From Prevotellaceae bacterium UBA1786 (GTDB lineage Bacteria > Bacteroidota > Bacteroidia > Bacteroidales > Bacteroidaceae): a stretch of DNA of 20,634 bases. Below the pieces are notes generated by a model. The model worked only from the letters and a program-made list of their open reading frames with translations, searched no databases and was not told the DNA's origin. The stretch is from contig DCGE01000094.1 in NCBI GenBank assembly GCA_002314525.1, positions 1 to 20,634 on the forward strand. The letters run 5' to 3'. Made by a program: the position numbers and the translations under genes. Every line of letters begins with the position of its first letter. Position 1 is the stretch's first letter. Of this stretch, positions 14,298 through 20,634 are shown piece by piece.

Positions 14298-15578
14298 TCA
14301 GTAGCTGTTTATCGAATCCCATAGCATGAGGTCGGCTCTGACGTATCCAGTCTTGTTTCCTACTTTTATGCGGAACCAACCGTCTGCCATTCCCAGACAA
14401 GGATATACTTCCGGCAATTCACCTTCTTCGTCTTTTATCTTCGCTATCACTGCACTTTCAGTGGTAGGCCTTTGACGTACATTCACAGTAGAATTGCCTT
14501 TCAGTACCAAGCATCCCTCGCCGTTTCTGGCACTCACCTCTTTGATGACATAGTCATCCTTGCTGACTAGACCGTAGTCCTGAATGCTCACGAGGTAGTT
14601 GTTGCCCACCTTGCCTATGTATCTGCCCGACTCCTCCCCCGACTTGCTTACGACAACCTTACCACTTGTGTCGTTGAACGTGCGGTTGAGGCCTGGAACA
14701 ATCCTATCTGCAGAACATATCTCGAAATCAGCTTTCGGACTGAAGTTCTTTGCGTGCCAGGTAAGCATTCCTGTTCCTACATTCGCCAACAGGTATTTTC
14801 CTTGATCAGTAACAACCCTATAGAAAGGCATACCGTTATCAGTAGAAAACTCTCCATTATTAAATAAGGTGTCGCAGAAACAGAACTCATCACCCCTTTT
14901 CGAACGGATATTCATTGTGAAGTCACCTATTCTGTGTCCGGCCCAACGAGTGGCCGGCGTCAGCCAATAAGGCACTACATGTTCCGTTCCAACCATATAG
15001 CCCATCTTGTACCTATATCTGTGATGCACGGTATTCCTACCTTGCTTGAACGAAGCATCGAAAAAGTAGGCGTATGCAAACGAAACGACAGAATCCAGTT
15101 CACTGTTGTACAGCGTGTTATCCACCGGCAGTTTGTCGTCATCAGCTTCTCCAGCCCCCTTCCACTTGGAAAGGTCAAGTGGTTTTGTTACCCTATCCAC
15201 CCTTCTTCCCTTTGCATACTGCAGATCGACGACAGTATTGCGGTAAGACAGTTTCGTGCCGTTCATTTCAACACTGAAGTCAAAGATGAACGGATGTATT
15301 CCCCTTTTATCCAATGGCTTTCCGGCATTATACGGAGGATTGGCCTCGAAGGCCATAGTGAGTTTCTTTGCCGGTCCGTTGTTCTGGAATACATACTTCA
15401 CATCAATGTACGCATATCCGTCCTTGTCCAGAGTGATGTCAAGCACTTCACTGCTGACGGCAATCTCCGTCTCCTCCACAGGAACCAGAAAACTCCCGCT
15501 GGCAAAATATACTCCATCATTGGCCGAAAGACACAATGCACAGATGAACAACGCGATAAAAGCAAAAGACTTCCTCAT
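14298..15578 (-). CDS. Secreted protein with C-terminal bacterial SH3 domain
   Basis: This is a 426-residue exported protein of unknown function. A signal peptide (MRKSFAFIALFICALCLSA) ends near residue 19; no lipobox cysteine is obvious. The middle (about 25-330) looks beta-rich, with a segment describing strand-rich YVFQNNGPAKKL early on. Residues 363-426 form an SH3b-type domain: VNVRQRPTTES, then GWFRIKVGNKTGYVRADL. Bacterial SH3 domains commonly bind cell-wall peptides or other periplasmic ligands. The start codon overlaps the lgt stop by 4 nt (ATGA), so translation is coupled to lgt. I do not recognise the large middle domain. Confidence 0.8.
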   Translation of the reverse strand: MRKSFAFIALFICALCLSANDGVYFASGSFLVPVEETEIAVSSEVLDITLDKDGYAYIDVKYVFQNNGPAKKLTMAFEANPPYNAGKPLDKRGIHPFIFDFSVEMNGTKLSYRNTVVDLQYAKGRRVDRVTKPLDLSKWKGAGEADDDKLPVDNTLYNSELDSVVSFAYAYFFDASFKQGRNTVHHRYRYKMGYMVGTEHVVPYWLTPATRWAGHRIGDFTMNIRSKRGDEFCFCDTLFNNGEFSTDNGMPFYRVVTDQGKYLLANVGTGMLTWHAKNFSPKADFEICSADRIVPGLNRTFNDTSGKVVVSKSGEESGRYIGKVGNNYLVSIQDYGLVSKDDYVIKEVSARNGEGCLVLKGNSTVNVRQRPTTESAVIAKIKDEEGELPEVYPCLGMADGWFRIKVGNKTGYVRADLMLWDSINSY

Positions 15579-16414
15579 TGTTTTTTATAAGGTCTGAATG
15601 TGAAATACGCACCTGCTATGATAAACGGAATACTGAGCAGCTGACCCATATCCAGAAGCATTCCCTGTTCGAAATCCACCTGTTCCAACTTGATGAATTC
15701 CACAAAGAACCTGAACACGAATATGCACAGCAGTACCACTCCGAAGTAGAGTCCTGTACCCACACGCTCCTTCTTTCTCTGATAGAGCCAGATCACGAAG
15801 GCAAATATGATGAAGTACGCTATTGCCTCGTAGAGCTGTGAAGGATGACGAGGTGCCAGCCGGCCGTCAACGAGAGCCTCGTTAGTATGGAAGATGAATC
15901 CCCAAGGCAGGTCGGTAGGACTGCCGATAATCTCCGAATTCATAAGGTTACCCAGACGGATTGATCCAGCCACGAAAGGAACAGATATACAGATATTATC
16001 CATCACCGTCATGAACTTCACCTTGTTGTTTCGGGCATAGAGTATGGTGGCAAGGAAGATACCTATTGCACCGCCATGACTGGCCAAACCAGTATAGCCG
16101 ATGAAGTGCCAATCCCATGAGTCATGAGCAAATCTTATGGGAAGGAACATCTCGATGAATCCCTTTCCGCTGCCGAGGAAATAGTCCGGTTCATAAAACA
16201 GGCAATGCCCCAGTCTTGCTCCTGCCAACACACCGACAAAGCAATACAGGAACAGAGGCTCGAACTTCTCGCTTGGTATATTCTGACTCTTGTAGAGTTT
16301 CTTTACTATCAGGTAAGCCCCGAGCAGACCTATCACCCAGAACAACGAGTACCATCTGATACCCAAGAATGCCGTCAACTCAGGCTGCCAATCTATGAAA
16401 AGAGTGTTATACAT
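15575..16414 (-). CDS. lgt: Prolipoprotein diacylglyceryl transferase
   Basis: This 279-residue polytopic membrane protein moves diacylglycerol from phosphatidylglycerol onto the lipobox cysteine of prolipoproteins, the first step of lipoprotein maturation. Several hydrophobic helices are visible. The family motifs are GARLGHCLFYEP (about 65-76), HGGAIG with H113, and the signature SIRLGNLMNSEIIG with R153, N156, N159 and E161. I chose ATG 16414 (MYNTLFIDW), which overlaps the ychF stop by 8 nt. An ATG at 16441 would add nine residues and more overlap. It serves the lipoproteins encoded elsewhere in the window (Wza-like, FimB-like). Confidence 0.93.
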   Translation of the reverse strand: MYNTLFIDWQPELTAFLGIRWYSLFWVIGLLGAYLIVKKLYKSQNIPSEKFEPLFLYCFVGVLAGARLGHCLFYEPDYFLGSGKGFIEMFLPIRFAHDSWDWHFIGYTGLASHGGAIGIFLATILYARNNKVKFMTVMDNICISVPFVAGSIRLGNLMNSEIIGSPTDLPWGFIFHTNEALVDGRLAPRHPSQLYEAIAYFIIFAFVIWLYQRKKERVGTGLYFGVVLLCIFVFRFFVEFIKLEQVDFEQGMLLDMGQLLSIPFIIAGAYFTFRPYKKQ

Positions 16415-17510
16415 TGAATCTGAAATGCATGATATCACCATCCTGAACTACATATTCCTTGCCTTCCACACCGAGTTTTCCGGCTTCACGTACGGCAGCC
16501 TCACTGCCATACTGGATGTAGTCCTCATATTTGATAACCTCAGCACGGATGAAACCCTTCTCAAAGTCGGAGTGAATCACACCCGCACACTGAGGAGCCT
16601 TCCACCCCTTGCGGTAAGTCCAAGCTTTCACTTCCATCTCACCTGCGGTGATGAAGGTCTCAAGGTTGAGCATACGGAAGGCAGTCTTGATAAGACGGTT
16701 CACACCTGATTCCTTCAGACCAATCTCCTCAAGAAACATCTGACGGTCCTCATACGATTCCAGTTCGGCGATGTCAGCCTCCGTCCTTGCAGATACGATG
16801 AGAATCTCAGCGTCCTCGTCCTTCACAGCCTCACGAACGGCATCCACGTACTTGTTGCCACTGACAGCACTCAAGTCATCCACATTGCAGACATAGAGCA
16901 CAGGTTTGGTAGTCAGGAGGAAGAGACTCTTTACGTATGCCTGCTCGTCCTTCGTATCGAATTCAACGGTTCTCGCCGACTTGCCCTGATCCAAAGCCTC
17001 CTTGATGCGGCACAGCACGGAGTACTCCATCTTGGCATCCTTGTTTCCACCCACCTCAGCAATCTTCTTCACCTTCTGCATCCTCATCTCCACACTCTCA
17101 AGGTCCTTCAGCTGAAGTTCAGTATCGATAATTTCCTTATCGCGAACCGGGTCGATAGAGCCGTCAACATGAGTCACGTTCTCGTCGTCAAAACAGCGCA
17201 GCACATGAATGATGGCATCAGTCTCACGTATGTTTCCGAGGAACTTGTTACCAAGTCCTTCACCCTTACTCGCACCCTTCACAAGTCCGGCGATGTCAAC
17301 TATCTCCACCGTAGCAGGAACGATGCGTCCCGGATGAACTATCTCAGCCAGTTTGCCCAGACGCTCATCAGGCACAGTGATGACACCTACGTTAGGTTCA
17401 ATAGTGCAGAACGGAAAATTGGCAGCCTGAGCCTTAGCGTTCGAGAGACAGTTGAACAAAGTTGACTTACCTACATTCGGAAGTCCTACGATTCCACATT
17501 GTAATGACAT
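16407..17510 (-). CDS. ychF: Ribosome-associated ATPase YchF (OLA1 family)
   Basis: This is a 367-residue Obg-like P-loop NTPase of normal length. G1 is GLPNVGKSTLF (residues 9-19) and G3 is DIAGLVKGASKGEGLGN. The nucleotide-specificity segment reads CNVDD where many YchF proteins have NxxE, so a conservative Asp replaces the Glu linked to ATP preference. A coiled-coil insert lies at about 130-170. The C-terminal TGS domain includes YRKGWKAPQCAGVIHSDFE. YchF binds ribosomes and is linked to stress and redox responses in other bacteria. It starts 7 nt after ackA and probably shares its transcript. Confidence 0.95.
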   Translation of the reverse strand: MSLQCGIVGLPNVGKSTLFNCLSNAKAQAANFPFCTIEPNVGVITVPDERLGKLAEIVHPGRIVPATVEIVDIAGLVKGASKGEGLGNKFLGNIRETDAIIHVLRCFDDENVTHVDGSIDPVRDKEIIDTELQLKDLESVEMRMQKVKKIAEVGGNKDAKMEYSVLCRIKEALDQGKSARTVEFDTKDEQAYVKSLFLLTTKPVLYVCNVDDLSAVSGNKYVDAVREAVKDEDAEILIVSARTEADIAELESYEDRQMFLEEIGLKESGVNRLIKTAFRMLNLETFITAGEMEVKAWTYRKGWKAPQCAGVIHSDFEKGFIRAEVIKYEDYIQYGSEAAVREAGKLGVEGKEYVVQDGDIMHFRFNV

Positions 17511-17517
17511 AAATTTA

Positions 17518-18714
17518 CTATTTAGTTAGTTCCAAAGTATCGGTAGCAATCATCAGTTCCTCATCGGTAGGGATGACGCAAACGGTAACAGGACTGTCTT
17601 CCTCAGATATGATTGCCTCAGTTGCACGGATTGAGTGGTTCTTTTCCTTATCCATCTTGACTCCGAGGAACTCAAGTCCCTTTGTGGCACCTTCGCGTAC
17701 CTCCCACTGGTTTTCGCCTGCTCCACCTGTGAAGACTATCACGTCAACACCACCCATAGCAGCAGCATACTGACCGATGTACTTCTTGATGCGGTATGTG
17801 TACATCTCCTTAGCCAACCTGGCATGATCATTGCCCGATGCTATTGCAGCGAGGATGTCGCGGAAGTCGCTCGATGCCTCACTCACACCGGCAAGACCCG
17901 ACTTCTTGTTCAGCAGATTGCTGATACCCGTAGTGTCAAGACCCAACTTATCCATGAGGAAAGTCACAGCACCAGCATCGATGTCACCACTTCGGGTTCC
18001 CATGATAAGACCCTCGAGCGGAGTGAGTCCCATACTTGTATCCACACACTTTCCATCCTTCACGGCAGCGATACTTGCACCATTACCGATGTGGCAGGTG
18101 ATGATCTTCTTGCCTTCAGCCTCAATGCCGAGATATTCACACACACGCTGTGAGACGTATCTGTGACTCGTTCCGTGGAAACCGTAACGGCGTACTCCGT
18201 ACTGCTTATAGAGTTCGTATGGAAGAGCATACATAAATGCATAGTCAGGCATCGTCTGGTGGAAGGCTGTATCGAACACACCTACCTGCGGAACTCCCGG
18301 CAGACATTCATTCACAGCATTCACACCCTTGATGTTTGCTGGGTTGTGGAGTGGGGCAAGGTCGTTGCACTTAGCGAATTCAGTCATCACCTCGTCGGTC
18401 AGCACGACACTCTTGTTGAACTTCTCACCACCGTGCACCATTCTGTGACCTACGGCATTTATCTCGCTGAGACTCTTCAGCACTGCATTCTCGCCTTCAG
18501 TCAGACATTCGAAGATAAACTTCACACCCGCCGTATGTTCAGGTATCTCACGGTCAATCTTCACCTTGCTGCCATCGGCAGTCTTTATCTTGATGAACGA
18601 ATCAGGAAGACCGATCTTCTCTATTCCACCACTCGTGATGACACTCTGGTCATCCATATTGTACAGTGCATACTTGATTGATGAACTGCCACAATTAAGA
18701 ACTAATATTTTCAT
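17518..18714 (-). CDS. ackA: Acetate kinase
   Basis: This 398-residue enzyme interconverts acetyl phosphate + ADP and acetate + ATP, the ATP-yielding step of acetate fermentation. Family markers are intact: MKILVLNCGSSSIKY at the N-terminus, GHRMVHGGEKF, YGVRRYGFHGTSHRYV, and FTGGAGENQWEVRE near the C-terminus. Length is typical. It lies 87 nt downstream of pta and 7 nt upstream of ychF. The leader carries a 9-bp tandem repeat also found before pta. No separate promoter box is seen in the pta-ackA gap, so it probably shares the pta transcript. Confidence 0.97.
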   Translation of the reverse strand: MKILVLNCGSSSIKYALYNMDDQSVITSGGIEKIGLPDSFIKIKTADGSKVKIDREIPEHTAGVKFIFECLTEGENAVLKSLSEINAVGHRMVHGGEKFNKSVVLTDEVMTEFAKCNDLAPLHNPANIKGVNAVNECLPGVPQVGVFDTAFHQTMPDYAFMYALPYELYKQYGVRRYGFHGTSHRYVSQRVCEYLGIEAEGKKIITCHIGNGASIAAVKDGKCVDTSMGLTPLEGLIMGTRSGDIDAGAVTFLMDKLGLDTTGISNLLNKKSGLAGVSEASSDFRDILAAIASGNDHARLAKEMYTYRIKKYIGQYAAAMGGVDVIVFTGGAGENQWEVREGATKGLEFLGVKMDKEKNHSIRATEAIISEEDSPVTVCVIPTDEELMIATDTLELTK

Positions 18715-18740
18715 TTACTATTTTGGATTTATTTTTTTGA

Positions 18741-18789
18741 CTAGCTATTCAAGCATTTCTGGCTATTCTGGTAGGGCTAGCTATTCTAG
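18741..18789 (-). repeat. 9-bp tandem repeat in the ackA leader
   Basis: Read on the minus strand, five complete 9-nt units run head to tail: CTAGAATAG, CTAGCCCTA, CCAGAATAG, CCAGAAATG, CTTGAATAG. A closing CTAG and an A-rich stretch to the ackA ATG follow. Consensus is CTAGAATAG. The same repeat and closing sequence (CTAGTCA then A-rich) stand before pta, so the two leaders share an architecture. Confidence 0.75.
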
Positions 18790-18801
18790 GGGGAAATGCT
18801 T

Positions 18802-19818
18802 CTAACTCCGAGCTCCGCTCGCCTGTGCCTGACAAGCAGTTATTGCCACCATCTTGTAGATGTCGTCAACCGAACAGCCACGTGAGAGGTCGTTCACCGG
18901 ACGTGCAATACCTTGAAGGATAGGACCTATCGCATCAGCGTGACCGAGTCTCTGAACGAGCTTGTAGGCTATGTTTCCCACCTCGAGGCAAGGGAATACC
19001 AACACGTTTGCCTTTCCGGCGATGTCACTGCCTGGAGCCTTCTTCACACCTACAGACGGAACGAGAGCAGCATCGGCCTGCAATTCACCGTCAACCTTCA
19101 GATCCGGATTGAGCTGCTTTGCAAGACTAGTAGCCTCAACCACCTTGTCAACCACCTCGTGTTTTGCACTGCCCTTCGTCGAGAACGAAAGCATGGCAAC
19201 ACGTGGGTCGGCAAAACCTGCCACACTCTTGGCTGTCTGAGCCGTACAAACGGCAATCTGAGCCAACTGATTGGCATCAGGCATAGGAGTTACGGCAACG
19301 TCACCCACTACCAACACACCGTCTTCTCCGTATTCAGGAGCATCGGTGATCATCAGCATCGCACCGCTCACACAAGTGATTCCCGGAGAACACTTGATGA
19401 TCTGCAGTGCAGGACGCAGAGTGTCGCCCGTAGTACTCAGAGCACCGCTTATCTGTCCGTCGGCATCACCGTTCTTGATGATGAGGCATCCGAAGTAAAG
19501 AGGGTCCAACACCTTCTTCCTTGCCTCCTCGATAGTCATACCCTTCGACTTGCGGAGTTCGAACAAGAGCTGTGCATACTGTTCCGTCTTCTCCGATGTA
19601 GCAGGATCTATGATGGTTGCCTTGCCGATATTCTTCAGGTTCAGTTTCGCAGCCAAAGCCATGATCTCGTCTCTGTTGCCGATGAGGATGATTTCAGCCA
19701 ATTCGTCTGCCAACGACTTGTCGGCAGCTGTGAGAGTTCTTTCTTCAAGACTCTCAGGAAGGACGATTCTCTGCTTGTCAGCCTTCGCCCTTGCGATAAT
19801 GTTATCAATTAAACTCAT
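18802..19818 (-). CDS. pta: Phosphate acetyltransferase
   Basis: This 338-residue Pta (short form, PTA_PTB domain only) swaps acetyl-CoA and phosphate for acetyl phosphate and CoA. It lacks the N-terminal DRTGG extension of the long enterobacterial enzyme. Typical segments are IVLPESLEERTL near the start, SGALSTTGDTLRPALQII, STKGSAKHEVVDKV, and PVNDLSRGCSVDDIYKM near the end. ackA, the partner enzyme, follows after 87 nt. Its promoter sits right after the polA stop. The stop codon TAG lies inside a GGAGTTAG motif of the heptamer family. Confidence 0.97.
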   Translation of the reverse strand: MSLIDNIIARAKADKQRIVLPESLEERTLTAADKSLADELAEIILIGNRDEIMALAAKLNLKNIGKATIIDPATSEKTEQYAQLLFELRKSKGMTIEEARKKVLDPLYFGCLIIKNGDADGQISGALSTTGDTLRPALQIIKCSPGITCVSGAMLMITDAPEYGEDGVLVVGDVAVTPMPDANQLAQIAVCTAQTAKSVAGFADPRVAMLSFSTKGSAKHEVVDKVVEATSLAKQLNPDLKVDGELQADAALVPSVGVKKAPGSDIAGKANVLVFPCLEVGNIAYKLVQRLGHADAIGPILQGIARPVNDLSRGCSVDDIYKMVAITACQAQASGARS

Positions 19819-19838
19819 ATATTTTTTGTTTTTTGTGA

Positions 19839-19869
19839 CTAGTTATTCTAGTATCTCTAGCAATTCTAG
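19839..19869 (-). repeat. 9-bp tandem repeat in the pta leader
   Basis: On the minus strand three 9-nt units, CTAGAATTG, CTAGAGATA and CTAGAATAA, are followed by CTAG and then TCAC and an A-rich stretch to the pta ATG. The pattern and position match the repeat before ackA. Confidence 0.75.
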
Positions 19870-19874
19870 ATGTC

Positions 19875-19894
19875 CACTCCTAACTCCTAACTCC
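19875..19894 (-). repeat. Heptamer repeat AGGAGTT in the pta leader
   Basis: On the minus strand AGGAGTT, AGGAGTT and AGGAGTG run in tandem just upstream of the 9-bp repeat. The same heptamer family occurs at the pta stop codon (18802-18810) and, as AGAAGTT, at the pyrC stop codon. It could resemble a Shine-Dalgarno site, but it is about 60 nt from the start codon. Confidence 0.6.
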
Positions 19895-19900
19895 TCTTAT

Positions 19901-19913
19901 GCGCCTACGGCGC
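19901..19913 (-). other. Small GC hairpin near the pta transcript start
   Basis: A perfect 5-bp stem GCGCC/GGCGC with a 3-nt loop lies just downstream of the -7 box, at or next to the predicted 5' end of the pta mRNA. No T run follows, so it is not a usual terminator. It may protect the mRNA end, or it may be chance. Confidence 0.4.
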
Positions 19914-19915
19914 TA

Positions 19916-19946
19916 CAAAGTTACCACTAATTCCCGACTCAGCCAA
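19916..19946 (-). promoter_or_regulatory. Promoter of pta-ackA
   Basis: On the minus strand TTG (19944-19946, part of a TTTTTTG run), 20 nt, then TAACTTTG (19916-19923), an exact TAnnTTTG box. It begins 5 nt past the polA stop, so pta-ackA has its own promoter. The leader to the pta ATG is about 90 nt and carries the heptamer and 9-bp repeats. Confidence 0.68.
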
Positions 19947-19951
19947 AAAAA

Positions 19952-20634
19952 TCAGTGTGCTTCAAGCCAGTTCGTGCCCCATCCGCAGTCGGCAATCAAC
20001 GGTACCTGCAGCTGGATGGCATTCTGCATCTCCTCAATCACGAGTTGCTGCATGACGTCCTTCTCCTCGGGTACGACACTGAAATTCAGTTCGTCGTGCA
20101 CCTGAAGTATCATCTTCGAGCGCAGGCCGAGTTCCTGCATCCTTCTGTCGATGTTGATCATAGCCACCTTGATGATGTCGGCCGCACTGCCCTGAATCGG
20201 AGCGTTGATGGCATTCCTCTCGGCATAGCCGCGCACCACCGCATTGTGGCTGTTGATGTCGGGCAGGTAGCAACGCCTACCGAACAAGGTCTCGGTATAA
20301 CCCTTATCCCTTGCCATCTCGATGGAACGGTCCATGTATTCCTTCACCTTCGTGTAGGTCTGGAAATAGCCGTCAATCAACTCCTTAGCCTCACTGCGCG
20401 GCACCTGCATCCGCTCAGCCAGACCGAAGGTACTGATACCGTATATTATTCCGAAGTTTGCCGTCTTGGCCTTGCGCCGCTCGTCGGTCGTGACTTCTCC
20501 GATAGGTTTCTTGAATATCTTCGAAGCCGTAGCGGCATGGATGTCGTGACCCTCACGGAAGGCCTCGATGAGATTGGCGTCACCACTCAGATGAGCCATG
20601 ATCCTGAGTTCAATCTGCGAGTAGTCGGCCGAGA
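19952..20634 (-). CDS. polA: DNA polymerase I, C-terminal part (gene runs past window end)
   Basis: The visible 226 residues are the palm-and-fingers part of a family A DNA polymerase, which fills gaps and removes RNA primers in replication and repair. The frame is open to the window edge and opens inside motif A: ADYSQIELR with the catalytic aspartate. Motif B is RRKAKTANFGIIYGIS, with the conserved lysine and tyrosine. Motif C is LQVHDELNF, with the second catalytic aspartate. The 5' nuclease and proofreading-domain region lies outside the window. The ATG at 20599 is internal and is not the start. Confidence 0.97.
   Translation of the reverse strand, partial: SADYSQIELRIMAHLSGDANLIEAFREGHDIHAATASKIFKKPIGEVTTDERRKAKTANFGIIYGISTFGLAERMQVPRSEAKELIDGYFQTYTKVKEYMDRSIEMARDKGYTETLFGRRCYLPDINSHNAVVRGYAERNAINAPIQGSAADIIKVAMINIDRRMQELGLRSKMILQVHDELNFSVVPEEKDVMQQLVIEEMQNAIQLQVPLIADCGWGTNWLEAH

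Noticed and set aside
14934..15590. 218-codon plus-strand frame opposite the SH3-domain gene
   Set aside because: The minus-strand gene has a signal peptide, an SH3 domain and an ATGA overlap with lgt; the plus frame has none of these.
16415..16441. Longer lgt start at ATG 16441
   Set aside because: The extra nine residues sit inside ychF, and the protein from 16414 begins like other Lgt proteins.
18741..18789. Possible CRISPR array
   Set aside because: Units are 9 nt and directly tandem with no unique spacers; no cas gene is present.
18913..19812. Long plus-strand open frame (299 codons) opposite pta
   Set aside because: It is an antisense shadow of pta, with low-complexity His/Arg/Ser composition and no domain character; pta is certain on the other strand.
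19819..19951. Riboswitch in the pta leader
   Set aside because: The leader is made of simple repeats and one short hairpin; I see no conserved aptamer-like pairing or expression platform.

Overview
The window looks like a chromosomal segment of a Bacteroidales bacterium, most likely Prevotella or a close relative. This rests on the protein styles (Wza/Wzc export pair, FimB/Mfa2-like lipoprotein, YchF, Lgt), the lack of strong Shine-Dalgarno sequences, and four promoters that match the Bacteroidetes pattern TTG-N19/20-TAnnTTTG. No mobile element, phage gene, CRISPR array or rRNA is visible. Genus is inferred from sequence style only.

Region 1 (1-6772, plus strand) is one tightly packed gene string. 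It runs: dihydroorotase-like protein (5' end outside the window), PlsC acyltransferase, a RelA/SpoT-type alarmone synthetase, a stand-alone MESH1-like HD alarmone hydrolase, a membrane sensor phosphatase of the SpoIIE/RsbU type, an RsbW-like anti-sigma kinase, an RsbV-like STAS protein and an MTA/SAH nucleosidase. Gaps are -17 to +41 nt, so it reads as a single operon. Alarmone making, alarmone breaking and a complete partner-switching cassette therefore sit together, but no sigma factor is encoded beside them. This is the most interesting part of the window.

Region 2 (6801-10941, minus strand) is a short surface-polysaccharide operon: Wza-like export lipoprotein, Wzc-like tyrosine autokinase with a ten-tyrosine tail, and a FimB/Mfa2-like lipoprotein. 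No glycosyltransferase is present in the window.

Region 3 (10942-13671) holds a divergent promoter region, then an acyl-CoA synthetase and glucosamine-6-phosphate deaminase on the plus strand. A near-perfect 18-bp palindrome overlaps the -33 box of the synthetase promoter.

Region 4 (13672-14219) has two facing terminators, rpsT, and tRNA-Glu(UUC) with its own strong promoter. tRNA and rpsT appear to be co-transcribed.

Region 5 (14298-20634, minus strand) reads polA (only its 3' end is in the window), then pta, ackA, ychF, lgt and a secreted SH3-domain protein. pta and ackA make the acetate/ATP branch of fermentation. Both have leaders carrying the same 9-bp tandem repeat (consensus CTAGAATAG), an odd shared feature. 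ackA to the SH3 gene are spaced by only a few bases or overlap.

No gene-free stretch exceeds 300 bases. The longest is the 243-bp divergent region before the export operon.
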